A stretch of DNA of 64,000 bases from Bifidobacterium longum subsp. infantis ATCC 15697 = JCM 1222 = DSM 20088 (lineage in GTDB: Bacteria > Actinomycetota > Actinomycetes > Actinomycetales > Bifidobacteriaceae): NCBI RefSeq assembly GCF_000269965.1, contig NC_017219.1:1674001-1738000 (forward strand). The letters are read 5' to 3'. The position numbers and the translations under genes were made by a program. This document shows, in pieces, positions 8,014-14,776 of the stretch; positions within the stretch are counted from its first letter, which is position 1; each line of letters opens with the position of its first letter. The notes below the pieces were generated by a model, which saw nothing but the letters and a program-made list of their open reading frames with translations, was not told the DNA's origin and searched no databases.

Positions 8014-8789
8014 GCACTGAAATACAACGATTCGACTTCAAAGGCGCTGCACTGCGTACCTTGACCGATGAGGCGGGGGAGCCTTGGTTCGTCGCCAAGG
8101 ACGTATGCGACATCCTCGGCATCGATACCAATCATCTCGGAGAAAGCCTTGATTCCGACGAGATGAATACCCTCCGAATTACGGAGGGAAATACCAGAGG
8201 CAATCCGAATAAGACCATCATTAGTGAGCCTGGCCTGTATCGTCTGGTCATGCGTTCGCGGAAGCCGGAGGCGAAGGAGTTCCAACGCTGGGTGACGCAT
8301 GAGGTGCTGCCATCGATTCGCAGGCATGGTGCGTACATGACCGAATCGACTTTGGAAAAGGCAGTCACCGAACCCGACTTCCTTATCCGGCTTGCCACGC
8401 AAATCAAACAGGAGCGGGCGGAAAAGGAGAAGGCCCAAGCACAGGTCGAACGGATGCGTCCCAAAGCGTTGTTCGCTGACGCTGTGGAAACCTCGAAGAC
8501 CAGCATCCTTGTGGGCGACTTGGCGAAAGTCCTGAAAGGCAATGGCGTGGATATTGGCGGCACTCGCTTGTTCGCGTGGCTGAGGGACAACGGATGGCTG
8601 ATGAAAACCGGCAGCTCTCGCAACATGCCCACGCAGAAATCTATGGAATTGGGCTTGTTCGAGATCAAGGAAACCACCGTGGTTCACTCGGACGGTCACA
8701 CGACCATCAACAAGACGCCGAAAGTCACGGGCAAAGGTCAGACGTTCTTCGTCAACAAGTTCCTCGGACACAGGGAGATTACTCAATGA
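8010..8789 (+). CDS. Bro-N/KilA-C antirepressor
   Basis: A 259-residue protein. Residues 1-110 are a Bro-N domain (FDFKGAALRTLTDEAGEPWF, AKDVCDILG, SEPGLYRLVMRSRKPEAKEF, VLPSIRRHG). A charged coiled segment follows (QERAEKEKAQAQVERMRPKA). Residues 150-250 are a KilA-C/ANT domain (LAKVLKGNGVDIGGTRLFAW, GQTFFVNKFL). This is the classic phage antirepressor layout. The ATG at 8010 follows an AGGA site. It probably counteracts the phage repressor during induction. Confidence 0.85.
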   Translation: MSTEIQRFDFKGAALRTLTDEAGEPWFVAKDVCDILGIDTNHLGESLDSDEMNTLRITEGNTRGNPNKTIISEPGLYRLVMRSRKPEAKEFQRWVTHEVLPSIRRHGAYMTESTLEKAVTEPDFLIRLATQIKQERAEKEKAQAQVERMRPKALFADAVETSKTSILVGDLAKVLKGNGVDIGGTRLFAWLRDNGWLMKTGSSRNMPTQKSMELGLFEIKETTVVHSDGHTTINKTPKVTGKGQTFFVNKFLGHREITQ

Positions 8790-9043
8790 GCATCAATCTT
8801 GGTACCACGGAAGTGGAATTGAGCTTGTACTCCAAGGCGCTTCAACTAGCCACGTTCACCGTGGAAGTCCCGGTGGTGGGCGAACTGGAACCGGACAGCG
8901 TGTGCATAGGCGACGACATGCAGCCACGCGCGCACGTGACAGTGACGCTGCCGCCCGACGGTTCCGTCGAAAAGGCCGTTAAAGCCGGGGTTTATGCGTT
9001 CCAGAAGGCGTTCAACGAGTCGATGGAATCGAGGAACGTATGA
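8786..9043 (+). CDS. Small phage protein, hypothetical
   Basis: An 85-residue protein started by an ATGA overlap with the antirepressor gene. It is beta-rich (TEVELSLYSKALQLATFTVE) and has a short C-terminal helix. It overlaps the next gene by 4 bases. No family is recognised. Confidence 0.55.
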   Translation: MSINLGTTEVELSLYSKALQLATFTVEVPVVGELEPDSVCIGDDMQPRAHVTVTLPPDGSVEKAVKAGVYAFQKAFNESMESRNV

Positions 9044-9531
9044 ACTGGCTGAAGCGACTGCTGCACTTGGAGGAGCCGGAACCTAAGCTACCGGTGTTGG
9101 AGCCATGCCCTATCTGCGGACGCACACCCAAGCCGAAGTATGTATACGACGACATCCTTACCCGCTACTACTGTCAGGAAGACTCCGTGTGGCTGCTCTC
9201 GGAGTGGTGCGATCATTCCGCGAGTATCTTCTCGTTTGCCCCGTTTGAGGGCAAGGACGTTCCGAAGTGGAATACCGGTTGCAGACTGTTAAGGACAATT
9301 GCTGCCGTGCCAGTTCCCGAATGCCCTGTCTGCGGGGAGAAACCCACCGTGCAACCGGATACCGAGTCGGATATTCCCCAGCTTGTCTGCTCATGCAACG
9401 AACTGTTGGGCAACGATGGGATAACCAACGTCTATCAGCGCAAACACGAGTGGATACGTCGTTGCGTGGCGTTGAAACGCAAGCAGGACAACGTGAGTGA
9501 AATGGAACAACTGATCGGAGAAACACAATGA
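9040..9531 (+). CDS. Zinc-ribbon phage protein
   Basis: A 163-residue protein with two zinc-binding knuckle pairs: CPICGRTPKP near residue 23 and CPVCGEKP near residue 95, each followed by later Cys/His residues (CDHSAS, CSCNE). It resembles restriction-alleviation (Lar) type and related zinc-ribbon phage proteins, but I cannot assign it firmly. It is the last gene of the rightward early operon, just before a strong terminator. Confidence 0.55.
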   Translation: MNWLKRLLHLEEPEPKLPVLEPCPICGRTPKPKYVYDDILTRYYCQEDSVWLLSEWCDHSASIFSFAPFEGKDVPKWNTGCRLLRTIAAVPVPECPVCGEKPTVQPDTESDIPQLVCSCNELLGNDGITNVYQRKHEWIRRCVALKRKQDNVSEMEQLIGETQ

Positions 9532-9560
9532 ACGGACATTATCTCATGAGAATGCTCAAA

Positions 9561-9606
9561 AACCCGTGGAACGACTCTATTCCGAGTGTTCCACGGGTTT
9601 TCTTGT
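9561..9606 (+). terminator. Rho-independent terminator of the early operon
   Basis: A 12-base stem (AACCCGTGGAAC with GTTCCACGGGTT) closes on a 15-base loop and is followed by a T-rich tail. It lies about 30 bases after the last early gene and stops rightward transcription before the convergent leftward block. Confidence 0.85.
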
Positions 9607-9654
9607 ATAATCGGGCCCATATTTATGGTTATCAGTTATTAGCATCGTCATTCT

Positions 9655-9680
9655 ATAACAGATAATCGATTATCTGTTAT
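9655..9680. repeat. Perfect 26-bp palindrome
   Basis: Two exact 13-base arms, ATAACAGATAATC and its complement, with no spacer. It sits between convergent operons and overlaps the stop codon of the tyrosine recombinase fragment. It has no T tail and is AT-rich, so it is not a typical terminator. It could be a recombinase or regulator binding site. Confidence 0.7.
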
Positions 9681-10081
9681 CGTCTTAACGATTCCGCCAC
9701 GGTTCGGCTAGCCTCGTTGGTGACGGCCAGACGGTTCATGTCGTAGCGGTCAAGCATCTCGCGCGTGCTCCAGCCGCCTGAGGCCATGATCTCCCTGTCG
9801 GGGACCTTGCGGCGTCGTGCTTCCGTGGCGAATGAGCGGCGCAGCGAGTGCGGCGTAATTCTCCGCGCTGCCTTCACTTTTTCGCCCAGGCTGGTCACGA
9901 CGCCGGCAAGCTGCGGATAGGTGACGCGCTTGCCCCTCCAGACAAGCAGCGGCCCTTTCCGACGTTCGCCTATCGCTCGTTCCACCGCCTTGGCGGCGCG
10001 TTGCCGGCCATCCTCTACCAGATGATCGCGGATGACCGGCAACCATGATGGGGTGAGCCGCAGTTTCTTCTTCCGGCTCAT
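9677..10081 (-). CDS. Tyrosine recombinase, catalytic-domain remnant or stand-alone
   Basis: A 134-residue protein matching only the last part of a phage integrase catalytic domain. HSLRR supplies the HxxR pair, GGWSTREML stands where many enzymes have GH, and the presumed nucleophile is the Tyr of DRYDMNR. The N-terminal core-binding domain and the first catalytic Arg are absent. It starts by ATGA overlap with the upstream gene, so it is a regular operon member rather than a random scrap. It may be inactive, or act with another recombinase. Confidence 0.75.
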   Translation of the reverse strand: MSRKKKLRLTPSWLPVIRDHLVEDGRQRAAKAVERAIGERRKGPLLVWRGKRVTYPQLAGVVTSLGEKVKAARRITPHSLRRSFATEARRRKVPDREIMASGGWSTREMLDRYDMNRLAVTNEASRTVAESLRR

Positions 10082-10338
10082 GCCTCTTCCACTTTCTCGG
10101 CTTTGAACGTGGAATCGTATTCATCGTAAGAGATGTCGCTGAGCCGCCTGTATCCGGCCTCCTTCAACGCCTTGTCGATATCCGGCGACCAATCGGGGCC
10201 CGAGGGGTCGGACGGTGTGAACGCGATAGGCTCGATACCGTCAGTGTCCTCGGTTTCGGAATGCAGCCACCAAGGGTCGTCTTCGTACACTTTGTCGGCA
10301 CCGTCTGCCGGATAGAGGCTGAAGCGGAATGTAATCAT
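10078..10338 (-). CDS. Small acidic phage protein, hypothetical
   Basis: An 86-residue acidic protein beginning MITFRFSLYPADG. The start at 10338 follows GTGAGGAAA; an in-frame upstream ATG at 10353 lies inside the leader hairpins. The fold is unknown. It overlaps the recombinase fragment and has a structured leader (see the regulatory entry at 10339). Confidence 0.6.
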   Translation of the reverse strand: MITFRFSLYPADGADKVYEDDPWWLHSETEDTDGIEPIAFTPSDPSGPDWSPDIDKALKEAGYRRLSDISYDEYDSTFKAEKVEEA

Positions 10339-10390
10339 GATAAATTTCCTCACTTTCCTGTGAGGCGTGCTATGCTAGTGCACGCCTCAA
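10339..10390 (-). promoter_or_regulatory. RNA leader with mutually exclusive hairpins
   Basis: On the minus strand the leader contains segment A (TGAGGCGTGC), segment B (GCACGCCTCAC) and segment C (GTGAGG, the ribosome binding site). B can pair with A over 10 bases, or its CCTCAC part can pair with C and hide the ribosome binding site. The same layout with a different A:B sequence precedes the gene ending at 17422. Confidence 0.55.
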
Positions 10391-10492
10391 ATTCGTTGAA
10401 TGGTTTTGTTGGCATACGGCTGGAAGGGCCTAATCTTCCGGCCGCATTTTTTTACTCGTGGTAACCGCCCGTCAATTAGCACCGGACACGCA

Positions 10493-10837
10493 CTAGTTCC
10501 AATCGACTGGGGCAAGCACCCGTAGGGTTTCGTCATTGTTGACGATCTCCCACAATCTCGCCATGTCATCGGCCTTGATCTGCGGGTAATCATCATTCCT
10601 GTCATAAACGATGTCGAAACCGTCCAATCCGGTGAGATAATCCTTGATATTGACCAAGCCTTTATCCTCAGCCTTATCGATGGTGCCGGTGGAAACGAGC
10701 GTGTCACCGAACGGGGAGAGTCGGGGGACGCCATGCCCCGAATACGTCCAATTGCCGATAATCACGTCATTGTTGGGGAATATGATGATTCCGCTCTCAT
10801 TGTTGGTTGCGTCGAAAAGCGTGTCGAAGTCAGTCAT
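10493..10837 (-). CDS. Phage accessory protein, hypothetical
   Basis: A 114-residue protein. The ATG at 10837 follows AAGGAG; longer in-frame starts run into the terminator and CRISPR-like repeat and are rejected. It looks globular (GIIIFPNNDVIIGNWTYSGH), with an acidic C-terminal half. It sits immediately downstream of the solitary CRISPR-like repeat, so it is a candidate anti-defence gene, but only by position. Confidence 0.6.
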   Translation of the reverse strand: MTDFDTLFDATNNESGIIIFPNNDVIIGNWTYSGHGVPRLSPFGDTLVSTGTIDKAEDKGLVNIKDYLTGLDGFDIVYDRNDDYPQIKADDMARLWEIVNNDETLRVLAPVDWN

Positions 10838-10860
10838 GGTAGCTCCTTGGGTATGGTTGC

Positions 10861-10889
10861 AAAACGTCCCGAACGATATGCTCGGGACG
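10861..10889 (-). terminator. Terminator after the CRISPR-like repeat
   Basis: On the minus strand an 8-base stem CGTCCCGA/TCGGGACG with a 9-base loop is followed by TTTT. It begins 16 bases after the 3' end of the solitary CRISPR-like repeat and would end a short repeat-containing RNA. Confidence 0.75.
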
Positions 10890-10905
10890 CACTGATGGTA
10901 AGAAT

Positions 10906-10938
10906 GTTTCAATCCACGCCCGGAAACCGGGTGACAAC
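10906..10938 (-). ncRNA. Solitary CRISPR-repeat-like unit, candidate RNA anti-CRISPR
   Basis: On the minus strand a 33-base unit contains the hairpin CCCGG-TTT-CCGGG and ends in GCGTGGATTGAAAC, the conserved 3' part of type I-C CRISPR repeats; its start GTCAC resembles the GTCGC of that class. There is only one copy and no cas gene or array nearby. It lies 29 bases after the stop codon of the upstream gene and is followed by 16 bases and a terminator. Solitary repeats like this in phages are known to act as RNA-based anti-CRISPRs that occupy Cas proteins. Function here is inference. Confidence 0.65.
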
Positions 10939-10967
10939 ACGGCATTGAACGCCGGTAATGGTCAAGT

Positions 10968-11339
10968 CTAGCACTTTTTAGCGTCGGTGTACCGGCTCGG
11001 CACGGGCGTGGAATCGCCCCACTCGTCCATTGACTCAGAAGTCAGCTCCCACAAGCGTTCGACCTTGAGCTTCCCGTCCTGGAACAGCGTGTCCGCGTAA
11101 TCTCGGAGTTCGTCAGCGTCGCTTGCGGACAATCCGGCGCGGCCGCAAGCCTCCATCACATCGTCCATCATGGTTGCGTCGCCTTTATGAGCCTGATACC
11201 ACGTGACGATACGCTCGAAATAGTCGAGCGGAAGCGCCGAAGCGTTAGAGTTAACCTCGAAATCTGACCTCATGGCCGCGTACAGGTTTCGACCCAGCTC
11301 CTTGAGTTCCCTGACGCTCTGAGAAACGTGAGTAGGCAT
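10968..11339 (-). CDS. Phage accessory protein, hypothetical
   Basis: A 123-residue acidic helical protein. The ATG at 11339 follows AGGAGG; the longer frame to 11561 runs through a terminator and is rejected. Recognisable features are only helices (SVRELKELGRNLYAAMRSDF, DADELRDYADTLFQDGKLKV). It directly precedes the CRISPR-like repeat and may share a transcript with it. Confidence 0.6.
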   Translation of the reverse strand: MPTHVSQSVRELKELGRNLYAAMRSDFEVNSNASALPLDYFERIVTWYQAHKGDATMMDDVMEACGRAGLSASDADELRDYADTLFQDGKLKVERLWELTSESMDEWGDSTPVPSRYTDAKKC

Positions 11340-11355
11340 GATATTCCTCCTGAAA

Positions 11356-11384
11356 AATGTTCGGGCACGACAGTCGCCGTGCCC
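11356..11384 (-). terminator. Leftward terminator
   Basis: On the minus strand a 7-base stem CGTGCCC/GGGCACG region is followed by ATTTTT. It separates the ChlI-domain gene from the next gene. Confidence 0.65.
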
Positions 11385-11445
11385 CTTGTGTTTTGGTTTG
11401 CTAATTCCCAGAAGGTCACAAGATAGTCCTATGGCCTTCAGTGTA

Positions 11446-12201
11446 TCAAGATTTTGAGTATTCCTTGCATAGATCGGCGGCGAACTTGCTGAGATTATCC
11501 GGGTCAAGCACATAGCTTTCCCCGTCCTCCCCCGCTTCGTCATACCATTTCCACACCTCATGCAAGGCAGCTTCCATACGCTTGGTGTTCAGACCGCCGA
11601 TATCCGAGTTGCCGGCGTTCCCGAAACCGTCAACGACTGAGAAAGCCTCGGTCAGATTTTTAATGCCAAGAATTTCAACGCCTTTTATAACGCAAGAATC
11701 AATCTCAGTCGCCTCGCTATCCTCAACGCTGAGATAGTCCAGAAAGCTCGAGTATGGCACCAAGACACGCTTCGCGCCATGCTTAACCGCGTAGGCCACT
11801 ACGTCCTTGGCGCTAATGGGAGTGGAATGCACGTCACCATCGGCATTGATTTTGCCGATAGCCACAAGCCCCCTAAGCCCAGCCAGGTAGACGTGGAGAT
11901 CATAATCTGGATTATTATTGTATTCAGCCAGCCCTCGAACCACCAACGCTATGGCAAGGTCACAAATTCCGTCAGCCTTGCCCATTGACGCCGGCGCAAG
12001 ATTCACGTTGATGCGACAGTCGGGCCATGTGATACCGCTTGCTTGCATTCCGACCTTGATACGCTCTCGCGTATCGGATAGGCTTGCGTCCGGTAATCCG
12101 ATAAGACTGAAATATGGTAGTCCCTTTCGTAGAAACGCTTCCACCGTGACGCCATACAGGTGCTTGCCGGTCGTGTTAATTGTCTTGCATACGATGCTCA
12201 T
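11446..12201 (-). CDS. Stand-alone ComM/YifB N-terminal (ChlI, Lon-like) domain protein
   Basis: A 251-residue protein. Residues 1-185 match the N-terminal domain of ComM/YifB proteins: GVTVEAFLRKGLPYFSLIGL, then PDASLSDTRERIKV, RINVNLAPASMGKADG and CDLAIAL, and later VKHGAKRVLVPYSS and VEILGIKNLTEAF. In ComM an AAA+ helicase motor follows at this point. Here it is absent, with no Walker motif, and about 65 unrelated acidic residues take its place. ComM is a hexameric helicase in natural transformation. A motor-less copy could interfere with the host protein; that is inference. Confidence 0.75.
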   Translation of the reverse strand: MSIVCKTINTTGKHLYGVTVEAFLRKGLPYFSLIGLPDASLSDTRERIKVGMQASGITWPDCRINVNLAPASMGKADGICDLAIALVVRGLAEYNNNPDYDLHVYLAGLRGLVAIGKINADGDVHSTPISAKDVVAYAVKHGAKRVLVPYSSFLDYLSVEDSEATEIDSCVIKGVEILGIKNLTEAFSVVDGFGNAGNSDIGGLNTKRMEAALHEVWKWYDEAGEDGESYVLDPDNLSKFAADLCKEYSKS

Positions 12202-12425
12202 TTGATTACCTCCTGATTCCAGTCCAACATGTCAGCGGCCAACCATTGACCGCCGCCCGAAGCATTCGCGTACAGCCAAGCCCGATATGAGATTCGAGCC
12301 GCCTTATCGCGCTTTACCCATGCCTGAAGCCACATGAGACGCAACCTCCAGCCGGGTATGCGCCGCCACAGTTCCGTGTTCGTGGCCGGGTCGAAACGCT
12401 CATAACGGTAGACAGCGGTAATCAT
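12198..12425 (-). CDS. Small basic protein, hypothetical
   Basis: A 75-residue Trp- and Arg-rich protein (WRRIPGWRLRLMWLQAWVKR) coupled by 4-base overlaps to both neighbours. The amphipathic aromatic stretch might associate with membrane. No family is recognised. Confidence 0.55.
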   Translation of the reverse strand: MITAVYRYERFDPATNTELWRRIPGWRLRLMWLQAWVKRDKAARISYRAWLYANASGGGQWLAADMLDWNQEVIK

Positions 12426-12967
12426 TCCGACTCCCTGGAATCAAGTTCCGTACCATCCTGGCGACTGGCGGCGAACACGTCACTGCCGATATCGTCAACG
12501 TCGTATAGATCGCCGTCACCGTTCTCCTCCACCCAATCGCACAGTTCAGCGAAGGTCAATCCCTTGGGAGCCTTGACCTGCCGGTATTCGATTGTCGTGA
12601 CATGCTGGGAGATACGGTAGGTCTCCATACCGTCGTCTTCCGCCATCGCGGCGAAAAACTTCAAGCTGGCGCGGACCTTGCGCATACGACTGTACGCCGT
12701 ATCGACAGGCACAAGGTCATTCATCATCTGGGCCACGTCATCGTCGGCGTCATAGCCGCCGTCCGCAAGCTCCCTCAACTGGTTTTGTACGTGCTCCAGC
12801 GAATCCCATTCGATGAAAAACTCACGGCCGGACGGCAACCCATCAACCTTATATCCATCCAATACCCACAGGACCCGCGCCTCGGACATGCCCCGCACCT
12901 TTTGGCATACATCCCCTAGCCCCGAGCCCTCAATCAACGCCTGCAAATTCTCCAACTTGTCTTCCAT
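12422..12967 (-). CDS. Phage accessory protein, hypothetical
   Basis: A 181-residue acidic protein, helical in the first half and with an Asp/Glu-rich C-terminus (VEENGDGDLYDVDDIGSDVF). The ATG at 12967 follows GGAAGG. It forms a coupled trio with the two downstream genes including the ChlI-domain gene, so these three may act together. Confidence 0.6.
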   Translation of the reverse strand: MEDKLENLQALIEGSGLGDVCQKVRGMSEARVLWVLDGYKVDGLPSGREFFIEWDSLEHVQNQLRELADGGYDADDDVAQMMNDLVPVDTAYSRMRKVRASLKFFAAMAEDDGMETYRISQHVTTIEYRQVKAPKGLTFAELCDWVEENGDGDLYDVDDIGSDVFAASRQDGTELDSRESE

Positions 12968-13155
12968 GACAAAACCTTCCTTTGTATTGTTCGGTAAAAC
13001 GATTGACGGAACAATAGAACGCTCTAAAGTCCCGTCTAAATGCTGATTTATGTGAAAACCGCACCATAGAAAGCCCTATGATGCGGTTCTAAATGATGGT
13101 TTCTATAAGAATGGCCTCATAGAACAAGTCCATGAGGCCATGAAAACGATAACGG
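12968..13155 (-). terminator. Two tandem terminators after the toxin gene
   Basis: The gap holds two strong hairpins. One (13112-13140) has arms GGCCTCAT/ATGAGGCC. The other (13057-13088) pairs AACCGCACCATAG with CTATGATGCGGTT and is followed on the minus strand by TTTT. They isolate the toxin-antitoxin operon from the genes downstream. The remaining sequence up to 12967 may hold a promoter, but none is clear. Confidence 0.7.
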
Positions 13156-13524
13156 CTATACGCTCCGCCTGTATGGTGGAATGTCCAACGTGGCTTCCAA
13201 TCCGTCGTTAACATGCTCCGCGTCCCTCAACGAGAGTCGTCCGAACCATTGCAGCAGTTCGCTCCTGTTGAAGTAGAAGCGTTGCGAACAGCGCACGAGT
13301 GACGGCTTCAACAGCCCCTCGGCCTTCCAGTCGAGCAGCGGCACGTCGCCGGCCTCATCCCAATCAGTGTTGCCGGTTATCTTCGCCACGATACCCGACA
13401 CCAGATCACCGTCAACCTCGGTGATTACCACGGGACGCGGCTTGCCGATACCGGGATGGTCGGGAAACTCGACCCACATCAGCCACACGTCATACAGGCG
13501 CGGTTCACTTGGCGTACTGGTCAT
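13156..13524 (-). CDS. MazF/PemK-like toxin
   Basis: A 122-residue protein with the PemK/MazF pattern: an N-terminal strand YDVWLMWVEFPDHPGIGKPR, then PVVITEVDGD, IVAKITGNTDWD, AEGLLKPSLVRCSQ and a C-terminal GRLSLRDAEHV. Family members are mRNA interferases. The ATG at 13524 overlaps the antitoxin gene by 20 bases and follows GAGGATG. A longer in-frame start at 13545 is unlikely. Confidence 0.75.
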   Translation of the reverse strand: MTSTPSEPRLYDVWLMWVEFPDHPGIGKPRPVVITEVDGDLVSGIVAKITGNTDWDEAGDVPLLDWKAEGLLKPSLVRCSQRFYFNRSELLQWFGRLSLRDAEHVNDGLEATLDIPPYRRSV

Positions 13525-13789
13525 AGACAGCATCCTCCGAATCATTCCAATCGGCGGGCAGTATCACATGGCCCTTCTCCGAACGCTCGAACATGTAGGC
13601 ATTGTGAACAGGCGGCACCGGATAGCCGTCCGGCGTGTGCCGCGTCGGCTTGAACGGCAACCCGTTGTCCACCAGAGACTGGCGTAAAAACATGTTGACT
13701 GCGGTGCTCAGGCTCATGCCCATGGAATCGTAGAGCGCGGCGGCACGCGCCTTGACATCATCATCGATATTGGCGACCAGCTTACCCAT
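13505..13789 (-). CDS. RelB/DinJ-family antitoxin
   Basis: A 94-residue protein. Residues 1-50 match the ribbon-helix-helix domain of RelB/DinJ antitoxins (NIDDDVKARAAALYDSMGMS, LSTAVNMFLRQ, GLPF). The C-terminal part would wrap the toxin. It precedes and overlaps the MazF-like toxin gene. DinJ-type antitoxins usually pair with YafQ/RelE toxins, so this is a mixed pair. It is probably autoregulated from the AT-rich sequence just upstream (13800-13860). Confidence 0.8.
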   Translation of the reverse strand: MGKLVANIDDDVKARAAALYDSMGMSLSTAVNMFLRQSLVDNGLPFKPTRHTPDGYPVPPVHNAYMFERSEKGHVILPADWNDSEDAVYDQYAK

Positions 13790-13864
13790 AATAAACCTCC
13801 TTAACGGTTAACAGATGGTATCAATCATATACCATATTGGGATAGAATAGTATCCGAATTTTTA

Positions 13865-14164
13865 CTAGTAGATGTAAATCTCACCCGCCTTGTGTTTCCA
13901 CCCGTCCGGCGCGTCAGGGAACGCCTTACGCCATTCAGGTGTCAGAGATCCAAGCAAATCGGCGTAATCATCAAACGAGAACACGTCTTCATACTGTGCC
14001 TCAATATCGTGTGCCACACCGTCCAGTTCGCCCAACATATTCATGAACTGTTGAGTTTCGCCATCGGGATACACGTATTGGGTGATCATAAGGTTACTCC
14101 GCCAGTCGTCCAAGTATTCTCGGACGCGGTAATCGATCAACGTAAGTTTGATAGTGGCGCTCAT
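13865..14164 (-). CDS. Phage accessory protein, hypothetical
   Basis: A 99-residue acidic protein starting MSATIKLTLID with AGGAG upstream. It looks like a small alpha-beta protein resembling ArdA-style acidic proteins only in composition. No motif is recognised. Confidence 0.55.
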   Translation of the reverse strand: MSATIKLTLIDYRVREYLDDWRSNLMITQYVYPDGETQQFMNMLGELDGVAHDIEAQYEDVFSFDDYADLLGSLTPEWRKAFPDAPDGWKHKAGEIYIY

Positions 14165-14209
14165 AGTAATCTCCTAAAAAAGTATTGGTTTGGTTTATAG
14201 GTATGGGAT

Positions 14210-14245
14210 GCCGTCCAGCGGAAGTGAGGAAAAATGCTGGACGGC
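14210..14245 (-). terminator. Hairpin between accessory genes
   Basis: A perfect 10-base stem GCCGTCCAGC/GCTGGACGGC with a 16-base loop. The T tail is weak. It separates two leftward genes. Confidence 0.55.
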
Positions 14246-14251
14246 AAGAAC

Positions 14252-14434
14252 TTAGAACAGCGGCAAAGCAAACCGCTTATCGGGTAAATCGGTGGCGTTC
14301 AACGCCGCCAGAATCAGATCGGACGTATGCAGTGGAATGTTGGCACGCACGGCCGCGATATTCCCGGCAGTGTAGGCGCAACCGGACGATTCCAGCACCT
14401 CACGAATCTTCGCCGTGGATATCCTGACTTCCAT
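14252..14434 (-). CDS. Small phage protein, hypothetical
   Basis: A 60-residue protein (MEVRISTAKIREVLESSGCA). The ATG at 14434 overlaps the stop of the upstream gene. It is helical and may contain an HTH-like turn, but this is not convincing. Confidence 0.5.
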   Translation of the reverse strand: MEVRISTAKIREVLESSGCAYTAGNIAAVRANIPLHTSDLILAALNATDLPDKRFALPLF

Positions 14435-14775
14435 CACAGCACTCCCAGCAAATCATCGACAAGCATGGCGATAGCGGTTTGATAACGCTGATACGTGGTG
14501 GAATAAGCACAGTCGTAAACCTCACGCGCTCTCTTATCCAGCACGTCCAACGTGAAACCGCTATCAGCGGTCAAACGTTCCATTTCATCATTGTCAGGCG
14601 GCGTACTGGGCATACAGCCGACACCCTCCAAGGTGTCCATCGCGCGCCGGCGTAAATCATCGATGAAACCATGCTGACCATCGAACACGGCGGATAGCTC
14701 ATCTTCGTTGTCATCGGCCATTTCCCACGCCGACTTCAACAACAGTCGCGTGGCCTTGTCTCTCAGCTCGCTCAT
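14434..14775 (-). CDS. Phage accessory protein, hypothetical
   Basis: A 113-residue helical acidic protein. The start at 14775 is one base downstream of the previous stop; a longer start at 14808 lies inside the upstream gene. No family is recognised. Confidence 0.55.
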   Translation of the reverse strand: MSELRDKATRLLLKSAWEMADDNEDELSAVFDGQHGFIDDLRRRAMDTLEGVGCMPSTPPDNDEMERLTADSGFTLDVLDKRAREVYDCAYSTTYQRYQTAIAMLVDDLLGVL

Positions 14776-14776
14776 G

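Noticed and set aside
9528..9643. Short ORF starting MNGHYLMRML
   Set aside because: It runs through the terminator stem and has no coding character, so it is not reported as a gene.
10906..10938. Possible CRISPR array
   Set aside because: Only one repeat copy is present and no regularly spaced second copy or cas gene is seen, so it is reported as a solitary unit.
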